Positions 26,714-34,372 of a DNA stretch of 64,000 nucleotides are shown here, piece by piece. This DNA comes from Ornithinibacillus halophilus (GTDB taxonomy: Bacteria > Bacillota > Bacilli > Bacillales > Amphibacillaceae), in the NCBI RefSeq assembly GCF_900129485.1, contig NZ_FQVW01000012.1, positions 1 to 64,000 on the forward strand. The letters run 5' to 3'. The notes under the pieces were generated by a model, which was not told where the DNA came from, ran no database searches, and was given only the letters and a program-made list of their open reading frames with translations. A program made the position numbers and the translations under genes. Position 1 is the first letter of the stretch. Every line of letters starts with the position of its first letter.

Positions 26714-27487
26714 TCACTCTCCTTTAAAAGTAGGAGGCCGCTTCTCTTTAAATGCTCGCATTCCTTCAGTTTGGTCCTCCGAGGCAAAAGCAAGGTAAAA
26801 ATTTTTCCGTTCCAGCATTTTGCCATCCACAATCGGTAAATCCTCTGCTTTATAAACTGACTCTTTGATTAAACGAAGGGAAATAGGCGCTTGCTTCGCC
26901 AATCTAGTAGCCAATCTCATTGCCTCTTCTTCGACTAATTCTGCTTCCACGACTCGATTCACTACTCCATACTTTTCAGCCTCTTGAGCTGTCATTGATT
27001 CACCTAGCCAAATCCACTCTAATGCTTTCCTTCTCCCCATAGCTTTTGTTAAAAACTGTGTTCCACCTGCTCCAGGCAGAACACCTAGCTTAACCTCAGG
27101 GAACCCAAATTTTGCATCCCTTGCAGCTATGATCAAATCGCAATGCAATGCAAGTTCGAAGCCTCCACCTAGGGCAAATCCATTAACGGCTGCAATGGTC
27201 GGTTTTTTAATCAAGGAAAGACGATCCCACACTGCAAATGGATCTAGCACCTCTAAAGTTAATGGCGTTTCTTCCATCATTTCTTCAATATCAGCACCAG
27301 CTGCAAATGCCCTCTCATTCCCCTTCAAAACAATTACCCGTATGGAGTTATCTGCATCAAATGCCTCCATTTGTTCCACAATTTCATCAACCATTTTTCG
27401 ATTTAATGCATTCAATGCTTTGGGACGATTGAGTTGGATAATACCAACCTCGTTTTCTACCAAAACATGAATAAACGTTTTACTCAT
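26714..27487 (-). CDS. paaF: Enoyl-CoA hydratase (PaaF-like)
   Basis: 257-residue enoyl-CoA hydratase: AFAAGADIEEM and AVNGFALGGGFELALHCD form the oxyanion hole; the catalytic glutamates lie in ALHCDLI...FPEVKLGVLPGAGGTQ. It hydrates 2,3-dehydroadipyl-CoA in the lower phenylacetate pathway. An ATG at 27487 with GGTGAGGAAATCA upstream is preferred over 27502. It overlaps the EthD gene by eight bases, consistent with co-translation. Confidence 0.88.
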   Translation of the reverse strand: MSKTFIHVLVENEVGIIQLNRPKALNALNRKMVDEIVEQMEAFDADNSIRVIVLKGNERAFAAGADIEEMMEETPLTLEVLDPFAVWDRLSLIKKPTIAAVNGFALGGGFELALHCDLIIAARDAKFGFPEVKLGVLPGAGGTQFLTKAMGRRKALEWIWLGESMTAQEAEKYGVVNRVVEAELVEEEAMRLATRLAKQAPISLRLIKESVYKAEDLPIVDGKMLERKNFYLAFASEDQTEGMRAFKEKRPPTFKGE

Positions 27488-27785
27488 TGATTTCCTCACC
27501 AATCATGAGCGTTACTATATCTCCTGCAAATTGCATGACATCTTTACCTGAAGCTTTTCCTTCATCTGTTTTCATTGCTTTTTGCAATGATTCATGGTCA
27601 TCATAAAACATCTCACACAAAAGGTAATACTCACTTTTTCCCATTGGTGAACCGACAACTTTTGTCACTTTCATATCTCGTAAACCAGGTATTTTTCTAG
27701 TTAATGGTGCATGGGTATTGAAATAATGCTCATCAAACTTTTCCTGATCTTCCGGTTGCTTGTATAAAGCGATTAATTTTACCAT
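27480..27785 (-). CDS. EthD family protein in paa operon
   Basis: 101-residue protein of the EthD/dimeric alpha-beta barrel fold, with the family start KLIALYKQPEDQEKFDEHYF and THAPLTRKIPGL. EthD-type proteins include small ring-modifying or lactone-forming enzymes and proteins of unknown role. Its position between the epoxidase subunit paaD and paaF, overlapping paaF by eight bases, shows it is made with the Paa enzymes. A possible role is to handle reactive epoxide/oxepin intermediates or dead-end products; this is inference only. Confidence 0.82.
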   Translation of the reverse strand: MVKLIALYKQPEDQEKFDEHYFNTHAPLTRKIPGLRDMKVTKVVGSPMGKSEYYLLCEMFYDDHESLQKAMKTDEGKASGKDVMQFAGDIVTLMIGEEINE

Positions 27786-27805
27786 TCTATCAATCTCCTT
27801 TTATA

Positions 27806-28312
27806 TTATGATTTTGTTACACTAACAACAGGTTTCATTGCTTCAAACGGATTTCTGCATGCGCTGCAATATAAAATACTTCTACAAGCTGTCGGGCCGA
27901 ATACGTTTTCCATTGATGTATAGTCTGAATTACAATATGGACAGTTTACCGTCCATTCGTCTCCTGGATGGTAATCCTCTGGTGGGGGTGAGATACCATG
28001 TTTCTTTAACTGTTCTTTTCCATTTTCTGTTATGGCATCCGTTGACCACGGCACATCAAAAGTAAACCGAACATCACAATTTTCAACCCATTCTACTTCT
28101 TCCACAGCAAGCTTTACATCCCGTTCAATGAGATCTAATGCTGGACAACCAGCAAAAGTAGGAACCATCTTCACATATACGTGTTGATTCTCAATTTGCA
28201 CGTCATTAACCATGCCTAAATCTAAGACACTTACCGCTGGAAGTTCCGGATCGTCTACAGTTTTTAGAACGGCACGTATCTCATTCACCTTTTTATCCAC
28301 GTTCATATTCAT
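27806..28312 (-). CDS. paaD: 1,2-phenylacetyl-CoA epoxidase subunit PaaD
   Basis: About 168 residues. The N-terminal part is a DUF59/MIP18-type domain (DDPELPAVSVLDLGMVNDV, then the PTFAGCPALDLIERDV motif), and the C-terminal part carries a zinc-ribbon-like C-x2-C ... C-x2-C set (CPYC and CSAC). PaaD is needed for activity of the PaaABCE multicomponent oxygenase, probably in iron-sulfur cluster assembly. The frame opens at 28324, but GGAGG fits the ATG at 28312 better. It lies between paaC (gap 64 bases) and the EthD gene (gap 20). Confidence 0.93.
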   Translation of the reverse strand: MNMNVDKKVNEIRAVLKTVDDPELPAVSVLDLGMVNDVQIENQHVYVKMVPTFAGCPALDLIERDVKLAVEEVEWVENCDVRFTFDVPWSTDAITENGKEQLKKHGISPPPEDYHPGDEWTVNCPYCNSDYTSMENVFGPTACRSILYCSACRNPFEAMKPVVSVTKS

Positions 28313-28376
28313 CAACTCCTCCATACATGCCTATTCTGATAGAGACGTTTTTAGAAATCAGTTCCATAAAATGGCG

Positions 28377-29189
28377 TTACCAAACAGCTTCCTTATCACT
28401 AAAATAAACTTCGGAAAATGTTTTTATAGCTTGATCTAAGTCTGCTGTATGATCTCCTTCTCTACCACTTCCATATTTATTACCTAAAGGTTTCTCAGGA
28501 TAGCTTACTAGAACACTACTAATCTCCTTTGTCCACATTTCTTTCAATTTGTCTTCACTAATCATCAGTTGTTGCTCCACCATTTCATTGGCATATTTTC
28601 CTAGTTGTAAAACATCTCCAAACTCATCCCAAGCTTCTTCTACTCTATTTTCAATTCTCTCCTTAGCATCTTTAGGTGCCTGTTGTAATTGACTCACCCA
28701 TAATTTCCAATGTGCTAAGTGATACGTCTGTTCCATCAAAACTTTATTTACAATTTGAACAAGTGGTTTGTATGAACAACTTTCTGCAATCGCTTCCAAT
28801 TTTACTTTTTTGAAAGACTCATAGAAATAATTTCTGACAACCGCTAACGCCCAATCGTAGTAGGGTTCCTCAAGGTAGGTCCCTTCTCCATTTCGCTTTT
28901 CCAAATAAATACCATTTCTTCTGTCTTCAGGTTTCCGGTCATGTGCAATGGCGTCTGCTTCCCCCTCACCTAGATCTTCTAACAAATGGTAATACATTGC
29001 AGCATGCCCCATTGTATTCTGGGTAATGGATGAAAAAGCAACATCTTCTTCAATGTGAGGAGCTAACCCTAACCATTCTGAACCTCGAAAAGAAATAATG
29101 AAGTCATCATCTGCCAATTGATAAAGAAGTTCCTTTAGAGCATTTAAGTACACCGAATTCTTTTTAGCCTGCTCTGCTGATTCAATCAC
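28377..29189 (-). CDS. paaC: 1,2-phenylacetyl-CoA epoxidase subunit PaaC
   Basis: About 270 residues, mostly helical, ferritin-like. Landmarks are LADDDFIISFRGSEWLGLAP, TQNTMGHAAMYYHLLEDLGE and the LMEQTYHLAHWKLWVSQL segment. PaaC pairs with the catalytic PaaA subunit but carries no intact di-iron site. A GTG at 29189 is chosen: it overlaps the paaB stop in a GTGA, with AGAGGTGAAG upstream. A TTG at 29210 is the alternative. The 64-base gap before paaD contains no clear terminator. Confidence 0.93.
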   Translation of the reverse strand: MIESAEQAKKNSVYLNALKELLYQLADDDFIISFRGSEWLGLAPHIEEDVAFSSITQNTMGHAAMYYHLLEDLGEGEADAIAHDRKPEDRRNGIYLEKRNGEGTYLEEPYYDWALAVVRNYFYESFKKVKLEAIAESCSYKPLVQIVNKVLMEQTYHLAHWKLWVSQLQQAPKDAKERIENRVEEAWDEFGDVLQLGKYANEMVEQQLMISEDKLKEMWTKEISSVLVSYPEKPLGNKYGSGREGDHTADLDQAIKTFSEVYFSDKEAVW

Positions 29190-29539
29190 TTCTTCTTCAC
29201 CTCTTTCCAAGACAAGATTTCTTTCTCATCTAGCATGCCTTGTTCTTTCTCTTTCCACTTTTGACGTAAGTATCCGTATCCTTTCGTTGTACGATATTGC
29301 TTATTATCCAATCGTTTTGTCCATCGCTGCCGTTCTTCACTCGTCATTTTTCTCATATCGCTTTGCTTCACAACCCAGACGTCAATGACATCTTCACGGC
29401 GCATAAAATTTTCTTGTGCCATCATTAAGGCCATTTCTTGATTCGGTGCCAACAGACTGAATTGATGCTGCATTGGTGCTTTTTTTCCTCGTCTAGAGAA
29501 CACCTCATAAACTTGGTAAAAATCTCGTTCCTCTGCCAT
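29186..29539 (-). CDS. paaB: 1,2-phenylacetyl-CoA epoxidase subunit PaaB
   Basis: About 117 residues with the family core YQVYEVFSRRGKKAPMQHQF and ENFMRREDVIDVWVV. PaaB is a small bridging subunit of the PaaABC oxygenase. The ATG at 29539 has AGGGGG six bases upstream; a TTG at 29566 would overlap paaA and is less likely. The gene starts 16 bases after paaA and overlaps paaC by four. Confidence 0.93.
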   Translation of the reverse strand: MAEERDFYQVYEVFSRRGKKAPMQHQFSLLAPNQEMALMMAQENFMRREDVIDVWVVKQSDMRKMTSEERQRWTKRLDNKQYRTTKGYGYLRQKWKEKEQGMLDEKEILSWKEVKKK

Positions 29540-29555
29540 CTTCATCCCCCTATCT

Positions 29556-30545
29556 TTACACTTCAACAGTTTCTGGTGCTAATGCTTGTCGAACCCAGCG
29601 ATTGTTTTCATATGCAATTTCCCGTAAACGAAGACGTTCTTTGGAGCGCGGACCTTTATTACGAATAATTTGTTTAAACTCATCCCAATCAGGTTGCTGA
29701 TAAATCCATTTTTCTTCTGCTTTATCATAATGAACTGTTTTATCTGGTACAGTTAAACCTAAAGAAAATACTCGTGGTAAATATTTATCCAAAAATGCCT
29801 GTCGGAGTTCTTCATTCGTACTTTTTCGTATCTTGTATTTAATCATCACATCTTGCTTAGAAGACCCTGTCGTCTCCTTAGAAGCAGGTCCAAAAAACAT
29901 TAATAACGCTGGCCACCAGCGATTCAATGCTTCTTGTAAAATCTCCCTTTGATGTTCCGTTCCTTCTGCTAAGGCCATAATAATCGCTTCCCCATGTTGA
30001 GCATGGAAAACTTCTTCCTGGCAGATACGCTGTAGTGCCCGCTGATATGGACCATAGGAAGCATCTAACATATTTGTTTGTGAAATAATCGCTGCCCCAT
30101 CAACTAGCCATCCTACTAATCCAGCATCCGCCCATGTTTTCGTTGGCATATGAAAAACATTATGAAACTTTAACTCTCCGTTTAATAGATCGTCCATTAG
30201 ATCTTCTCTCGTTCTTTCATATGGTTTCATTAAATCTTCTGCTACACGTAATAGCAGTTGTCCATGTCCCATTTCATCTTGTACCTTTGCCATGATTCCT
30301 AATTTCCTTTTTAATGTCGGTGCTTTAGGAACCCATTCTTTCTCGGGTAGTGCCCCCATTATTTCACTAATACCATGCATCGAGATCAACTTTATTAGTG
30401 ATTGTCTATATTCATCAGGCATCCAATCATCCGCCTCAATCTTTTCGCCTGCTTCAATTCGTGCCATAAACTGTTCGTATTTATCTTGATCTCCTTCTAC
30501 ATAAGCCGTTGTTTTGGAATCTCCATCCTCCACATAGTTATACAA
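29556..30545 (-). CDS. paaA: 1,2-phenylacetyl-CoA epoxidase subunit PaaA (catalytic)
   Basis: 329-residue catalytic di-iron subunit. Iron ligands are visible as the E-x-x-H motifs in QDEMGHGQLLLR and CQEEVFHAQHGEAI. The family phrases HNVFHMPTKTWADAGLVGWL and FFGPASK are present. It forms the 1,2-epoxide on the ring of phenylacetyl-CoA with O2 and electrons from a reductase. A TTG start is used, with AGGAGG eight bases before it, only about 27 bases after the predicted transcript start. It is the first gene of a 12-gene operon ending at 20497. The usual reductase gene paaE is not present in the window. Confidence 0.96.
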   Translation of the reverse strand: MYNYVEDGDSKTTAYVEGDQDKYEQFMARIEAGEKIEADDWMPDEYRQSLIKLISMHGISEIMGALPEKEWVPKAPTLKRKLGIMAKVQDEMGHGQLLLRVAEDLMKPYERTREDLMDDLLNGELKFHNVFHMPTKTWADAGLVGWLVDGAAIISQTNMLDASYGPYQRALQRICQEEVFHAQHGEAIIMALAEGTEHQREILQEALNRWWPALLMFFGPASKETTGSSKQDVMIKYKIRKSTNEELRQAFLDKYLPRVFSLGLTVPDKTVHYDKAEEKWIYQQPDWDEFKQIIRNKGPRSKERLRLREIAYENNRWVRQALAPETVEV

Positions 30546-30563
30546 GATACATACCTCCTATTA

Positions 30564-30578
30564 CGTTTATTTAACGTT
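30564..30578 (-). promoter_or_regulatory. AACG-N7-AACG operator at paaA promoter
   Basis: Two AACG half-sites, 11 bases apart on the minus strand, abut the -10 box. A 28-30 base surrounding block is nearly identical to the one at 32768-32795 upstream of paaI. Candidate PaaX-type repressor site covering the transcription start. Confidence 0.65.
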
Positions 30579-30607
30579 ATAATAACAATATGTTATATAT
30601 TATTCAA
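30579..30607 (-). promoter_or_regulatory. Promoter of the paaA operon
   Basis: TTGAAT (30602-30607) and TATTAT (30579-30584) with a 17-base spacer on the minus strand, immediately upstream of the AACG repeat and about 35 bases from the paaA start. Confidence 0.65.
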
Positions 30608-30742
30608 TAGATAAAAGAATTTTCTAACAAATTTTCGTTCTATATGACCACCAACTGTATTACATTTTTACATTGTTACGTGCATTATATGTAATAAATA
30701 TATGTATAAATTCTGATTTTAAGCAGTATTTTCTATAATCAA

Positions 30743-30771
30743 GTGAAATAATACTAGCAATATAGTATACT
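30743..30771 (+). promoter_or_regulatory. Possible promoter of paaX
   Basis: GTGAAA (30743-30748) and TATACT (30766-30771) with a 17-base spacer, divergent from the paaA promoter. Loose CGTT/AACG half-sites occur at 30782-30808 but do not have the 11-base direct spacing, so autoregulation is uncertain. Confidence 0.4.
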
Positions 30772-30825
30772 AAATTTCATCAACGGAAAGAAAATTCGTT
30801 ATTAAACGGAGAGAAAGGGACGTCT

Positions 30826-31671
30826 ATGGAAAAGCAATTTAATACTCGATCAATGATTTTTACTTTATTTGGAGATTATATTAGGCACTACGGTAATGTG
30901 ATATGGATAGGTAGCCTAATCCGTCTGCTGCAAGAATTTGGTCACAATGAGCAATCCGTCCGAGCAGCCATATCACGTATGTATAAACAAGGTTGGGTTC
31001 AATCAGAAAAAAGAGGAAACAAAAGCTATTACTCTTTAACTGAACGCGGGAAGGCACGTATGGAAGAGGCTTCTAAGAGAATTTATAAAATTGATTCACC
31101 AATATGGGATGGAAATTGGAGAATTCTTGTTTACACCATTCCTGAAGAGAAACGGCACCTTCGAGATGAATTAAGAAAAGAATTAGTATGGAGTGGGTTT
31201 GGCTTATTGTCCAATAGCTGTTGGATCACCCCAAATCCATTAGAAGAACAAGTTCAAAATTTAATTGAAAAATACGATATCGCACCTTATGTTTCTTTCT
31301 TCTCATCGACTTATGAAGGAATGGGGAAAGAAGTTGATTTGGTTAGCAAATGTTGGAACTTAGATGAGGTTAATAATCGCTACCAAGAATTCATTCAAGA
31401 GTATAGTCAGAAATATGTTATTGATAAAAATAAACTTAGCAAAGGTGAGTTAACCGACGGGGACTGTTTTGTAAAATGTGCAATGCTTGTACATCAATAC
31501 AGGAAATTCTTATTTGTTGATCCAAACTTACCAAAAGAATTATTACCAGAAAAATGGTTAGGGGATTCTGCTGCTTCCTTGTTCTCGGACTACTATAACA
31601 TGTTAAATAAACCTGCTACTGCCTTTTTTGAAACAGTTTTTGAACAAGGTGAACTATCTACTACAAAATGA
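30826..31671 (+). CDS. paaX: PaaX family transcriptional repressor
   Basis: 281-residue regulator of the PaaX family. The N-terminal winged helix-turn-helix begins RSMIFTLFGDYIRHYGNVIWIGSL (described in parts: FGDY and IWIGSLI), with ERGKARMEEASKRIY and the PaaX phrase PIWDGNWRILVYTIPE before the dimerisation domain. In E. coli PaaX represses the paa genes and is released by phenylacetyl-CoA. It is transcribed divergently from paaA, with a 280-base shared region. The AACG-N7-AACG elements at three nearby promoters are its most likely targets. That pairing is inference. Confidence 0.93.
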   Translation: MEKQFNTRSMIFTLFGDYIRHYGNVIWIGSLIRLLQEFGHNEQSVRAAISRMYKQGWVQSEKRGNKSYYSLTERGKARMEEASKRIYKIDSPIWDGNWRILVYTIPEEKRHLRDELRKELVWSGFGLLSNSCWITPNPLEEQVQNLIEKYDIAPYVSFFSSTYEGMGKEVDLVSKCWNLDEVNNRYQEFIQEYSQKYVIDKNKLSKGELTDGDCFVKCAMLVHQYRKFLFVDPNLPKELLPEKWLGDSAASLFSDYYNMLNKPATAFFETVFEQGELSTTK

Positions 31672-31700
31672 GATTGATATTTTCCTCATATTCTATAAAT

Positions 31701-31740
31701 AGAGAAGAAGAGTCGGGATACTTCCTGGCTCTTCTCATTT
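31701..31740. terminator. Terminator between paaX and paaY
   Basis: Hairpin with arms AGAAGAG (31706-31712) and CTCTTCT (31729-31735), followed by T-rich bases, between convergent genes. It probably works in both directions. Confidence 0.65.
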
Positions 31741-32262
31741 AATTCTCTCAAATATTTCCTTTTGCTTGAACTCCTGACCTTTATTTACGTATGTACGTAT
31801 CGTTTCTTCAATTAAACTAAGGTCATCATCCGTTAGTGTTTTAACAACTTTACCAGGAGATCCTAAAACAAGGGATCGTGGTGGAATCTTTTTACCAGAA
31901 GTAACCAAGCTGTTCGCGCCAATAATGGAATACTCCCCAATTTCTGCTCCATCTAATACAGTTGCCCCCATCCCTACTAACACACCTTTTCTAAGAGTGC
32001 ATCCATGAATAATTGCATTATGCCCAACCGAAACCTCATCTTCTAATGTTAAAGGGTATTTTTCATACAGATGACACATCGTATTCTCTTGAATATTGCA
32101 TCGATTTCCTATTCGAATTGGCCCTTCATCCCCACGAAGAACAACATTAAACCAAATACTAGATTTAGCACCAATTTCAACATCACCAATAACCTTTGCT
32201 CCATCTGCTATAAATGCACTATCATCAATTTTAGGAATATGACTCTTATACCGATAAATCAT
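31735..32262 (-). CDS. paaY: Gamma-carbonic-anhydrase-like thioesterase PaaY
   Basis: About 175 residues of left-handed beta-helix hexapeptide repeats (for example FIADGAKVIGDVEIGAKSS and GAEIGEYSIIGANS). Zinc-binding histidines are visible in MCHLYEKYP and VGHNAIIHGC. PaaY homologues hydrolyse ring-hydroxylated CoA esters that inhibit the phenylacetate pathway. The ATG at 32262 is preferred (GGGAGG upstream); the frame also opens at 32304 inside the preceding gene. It follows the paaI-like thioesterase directly, sharing its promoter and the AACG operator. Confidence 0.86.
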   Translation of the reverse strand: MIYRYKSHIPKIDDSAFIADGAKVIGDVEIGAKSSIWFNVVLRGDEGPIRIGNRCNIQENTMCHLYEKYPLTLEDEVSVGHNAIIHGCTLRKGVLVGMGATVLDGAEIGEYSIIGANSLVTSGKKIPPRSLVLGSPGKVVKTLTDDDLSLIEETIRTYVNKGQEFKQKEIFERIK

Positions 32263-32293
32263 GTTATCTAATTCCTCCCTATAATTACGTAAT

Positions 32294-32716
32294 TTATTTA
32301 GCAATAATTAGTACAGATGAGACACAGCTAGCAACCTTCTTGCCATTTTGTTCTAAATCAGCAACTAAGTAAGCCAACTTCCTCCCCATCTTTTCAACCT
32401 TTGCAACCACCCTTACTTCTCCTACCATTGTTGGTCGGTGAAACGTAGTATGTAAATCAATAGAAGCAAACTCCTGCTCGTCTGTTAGCTTAGAGGATAT
32501 TGCATATGCCATCATTATATCTGCAGCCGAAGAAAGAAAACCTCCCATTGCAATTCCCATACCGTTTATAAACTTTTCATCAACTTCCCAAACACCTTCT
32601 GCTATTCCGTCTACATTATGTTGAACGGTTATTTGCATCGTGTCATCACATGGTGGTGGCTCTTTTTCCTTTGTCACCACTTTTTGAAGATCACTAATTT
32701 TATATTTTTTTACCAT
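32294..32716 (-). CDS. paaI: Hotdog thioesterase (PaaI-like)
   Basis: 140-residue hotdog-fold protein: NGMGIAMGGFLSSAADIMMAYAISS forms the central helix with Gly-Gly turn and an Asp, typical of the PaaI group. PaaI-type thioesterases release CoA from stalled phenylacetate intermediates. AAAGGA lies eight bases before the ATG. It is the first gene of a two-gene operon with paaY, controlled by a promoter carrying the shared AACG repeat. Confidence 0.85.
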   Translation of the reverse strand: MVKKYKISDLQKVVTKEKEPPPCDDTMQITVQHNVDGIAEGVWEVDEKFINGMGIAMGGFLSSAADIMMAYAISSKLTDEQEFASIDLHTTFHRPTMVGEVRVVAKVEKMGRKLAYLVADLEQNGKKVASCVSSVLIIAK

Positions 32717-32771
32717 GTAACCAGTCCTTTACTAGTAATTTCTTGTACATTTATAACATATTTATTAATTA

Positions 32772-32786
32772 CGTTTAATTTTCGTT
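32772..32786 (-). promoter_or_regulatory. AACG-N7-AACG operator at paaI-paaY promoter
   Basis: Two AACG half-sites 11 bases apart on the minus strand, starting seven bases downstream of the predicted -10 box. The surrounding 28 bases (32768-32795) match the paaA operator block closely. Confidence 0.62.
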
Positions 32787-32793
32787 ATTAACA

Positions 32794-32822
32794 ATAGTAT
32801 AGTCAAAATATTAAGATGTCAA
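32794..32822 (-). promoter_or_regulatory. Promoter of the paaI-paaY operon
   Basis: TTGACA (32817-32822) and TACTAT (32794-32799) with a 17-base spacer on the minus strand, about 80 bases from the paaI start. Confidence 0.6.
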
Positions 32823-33015
32823 TGTTATTGAAAATATATGAAATACCAATATAATTTGAATTTTGTAGTCTATATAAGGTGAAATTTATGCATAATTTAG
32901 TCGAAATTAGTTGATTTTGAGGTTTACTTGTCTACAAATGTAGGAGAAAGGTTACAGTTTTTTCCATTTTAAATCTGTGTTGGTTTTTAGATCTTAGTTG
33001 AAGTATTTTTTTATA

Positions 33016-33082
33016 TTGACACACTATTATACATTTCGTATTCTTTATATAACTAAATCACTTAAGCCGTCGTTAATTCGTT
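33016..33082 (+). promoter_or_regulatory. Promoter of ferredoxin-NADP reductase gene with a weak AACG-type site
   Basis: TTGACA (33016-33021) and TATTCT (33039-33044) with a 17-base spacer. About 24 bases downstream lies CGTC-N7-CGTT (33068-33082), which fits the 11-base repeat with one mismatch but in the opposite orientation relative to transcription. The promoter is reasonable; the operator reading is tentative. Confidence 0.45.
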
Positions 33083-33112
33083 ATATAAATAACTAGATTA
33101 GGAGTGAACGGA

Positions 33113-34102
33113 ATGACCAAAGGAGAAGTTTTTGATATCACGATAATTGGCGCAGGTCCCGTTGGACTTTTCACCGCTTTTTATGCTGGTATGAGAGAAG
33201 CATCTGTTAAAGTAATTGATAGTATGCCTGAAGTTGGTGGACAATTAGCTGCACTATATCCAGATAAATATATATATGATGTTGGTGGATTTCCTAAGGT
33301 TAAAGCAAAGGACCTTGTCTCACAATTACACGAACAAGCTAAGACCTTCACACCTACAATCTGTTTAAACGAATCTGTTAAAGAAGTCCATCAACTAGAA
33401 GGTGGAACCTTACAACTATCTACTACAACCTCTACCCATTACACAAAGACCATCATCATTACTGCAGGAGCTGGAGCATTTCAACCTAGAAAATTAAAAC
33501 TAGATAACGCCAGCGAATTTGAAGATAAAACATTACATTATTTTGTGCAGGATCTAGATTATTTCAAAGATCGTCGTGTTTTATTATGTGGTGGAGGAGA
33601 TTCTGCTGTAGATTGGGCGCTAGCTTTAGAACCATTAGCCAAAGAAGTAACACTCATCCATCGAAGAAATCAGTTTCGAGCACATGAACACAGTCTTACT
33701 CTTTTAGAGCAATCTAATGTCGCTATTCATACTCCTTATGAAATAGAAGAACTTCAGGGAAATGGTGGCTTAATTGAACAGGTTATAATAAAAGAGGTTA
33801 AAGGGAATCATGAAGAAATAATAACTATTGATGATGTCATTGTTAATTTTGGCTTTATCACGAACATTGGCCCAATAAAGTCTTGGGGACTTGAAACAAG
33901 TAAAAATGCTGTTAATGTTAATATGCAAATGGAGACAAATATTCCAGGTATCTATGCGGCAGGGGACATATGTAATTACGAAGGAAAACCAAAATTAATA
34001 GCTACAGGATTTGGTGAAGCTACTATTGCCGTTAACCATGCAAAAAAATACATGGATCCAAAAGCTAAAATTAGTGCGCACAGCACACACTTAATGGAGT
34101 AA
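33113..34102 (+). CDS. Ferredoxin/flavodoxin-NADP+ reductase, thioredoxin-reductase-like (YumC type)
   Basis: About 329 residues. FAD motif IIGAGPVGLFTAFY at the N-terminus, NAD(P) motif CGGGDSAVDWALALE in the middle, and GIYAAGDICNYEG near the end. The CxxC redox motif of thioredoxin reductases is absent, as in YumC-type type-2 FNRs. It moves electrons between NADPH and ferredoxin or flavodoxin. AGGAG eight bases before the ATG at 33113 sets the start (a GTG at 33104 is possible). It lies next to the paa genes, which lack paaE, so it is a candidate electron donor for PaaA; this is inference. Confidence 0.92.
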   Translation: MTKGEVFDITIIGAGPVGLFTAFYAGMREASVKVIDSMPEVGGQLAALYPDKYIYDVGGFPKVKAKDLVSQLHEQAKTFTPTICLNESVKEVHQLEGGTLQLSTTTSTHYTKTIIITAGAGAFQPRKLKLDNASEFEDKTLHYFVQDLDYFKDRRVLLCGGGDSAVDWALALEPLAKEVTLIHRRNQFRAHEHSLTLLEQSNVAIHTPYEIEELQGNGGLIEQVIIKEVKGNHEEIITIDDVIVNFGFITNIGPIKSWGLETSKNAVNVNMQMETNIPGIYAAGDICNYEGKPKLIATGFGEATIAVNHAKKYMDPKAKISAHSTHLME

Positions 34103-34123
34103 TCTGCACTTATTTCTTAAGAA

Positions 34124-34153
34124 AAGGGAGCCCTTATTATCTAAGGCTCCCTT
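34124..34153. terminator. Bidirectional terminator after reductase gene
   Basis: Arms AAGGGAGCC(C)TTA and TAAGGCTCCCTT form a strong hairpin with A-rich and T-rich flanks, between convergent genes. Confidence 0.85.
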
Positions 34154-34159
34154 GTAAAT

Positions 34160-34357
34160 TTATGGTCTAGTATTTACTTCATACCAATTTTTAGTAGATG
34201 CTTTTTCACATTCACGCAGCTTTTTAAACTTTGCCTTTGGAATCTTCCATTTTAAGTAATTGGCTTCGTCTTCTGTCAGTCTTAATTCTCGAATACTTCT
34301 TCCATCCTTAAAGGATTCAAATAAAAACTCATCAAACTCTTTCTGATTCAAAATCAT
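34160..34357 (-). CDS. Small protein of unknown function
   Basis: 65-residue, highly charged protein, no membrane segment and no recognised domain; predicted helical with Lys/Glu-rich stretches (KWKIPKAKFKKLRECEKA). AAGGAGGGG six bases before its ATG makes it a likely real gene. It lies 15 bases after the racemase gene on the same strand and ends at a terminator, so it is probably the last gene of that transcript. Function unknown. Confidence 0.6.
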   Translation of the reverse strand: MILNQKEFDEFLFESFKDGRSIRELRLTEDEANYLKWKIPKAKFKKLRECEKASTKNWYEVNTRP

Positions 34358-34372
34358 GAAACCCCTCCTTAC

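Noticed and set aside
26710-26832. Long N-terminal extension of the PaaG-like gene
   Set aside because: The extra residues are unlike the family, overlap paaF, and a TTG with a good ribosome site at 26709 explains the start.
28325-28376. Possible promoter or terminator between paaC and paaD
   Set aside because: The 52-64 base gap has no clear -35/-10 pair and no hairpin; the genes are treated as one operon.
30782-30808. AACG/CGTT half-sites upstream of paaX as a fourth operator
   Set aside because: They lack the 11-base direct spacing seen at the other three promoters, so they were not counted.
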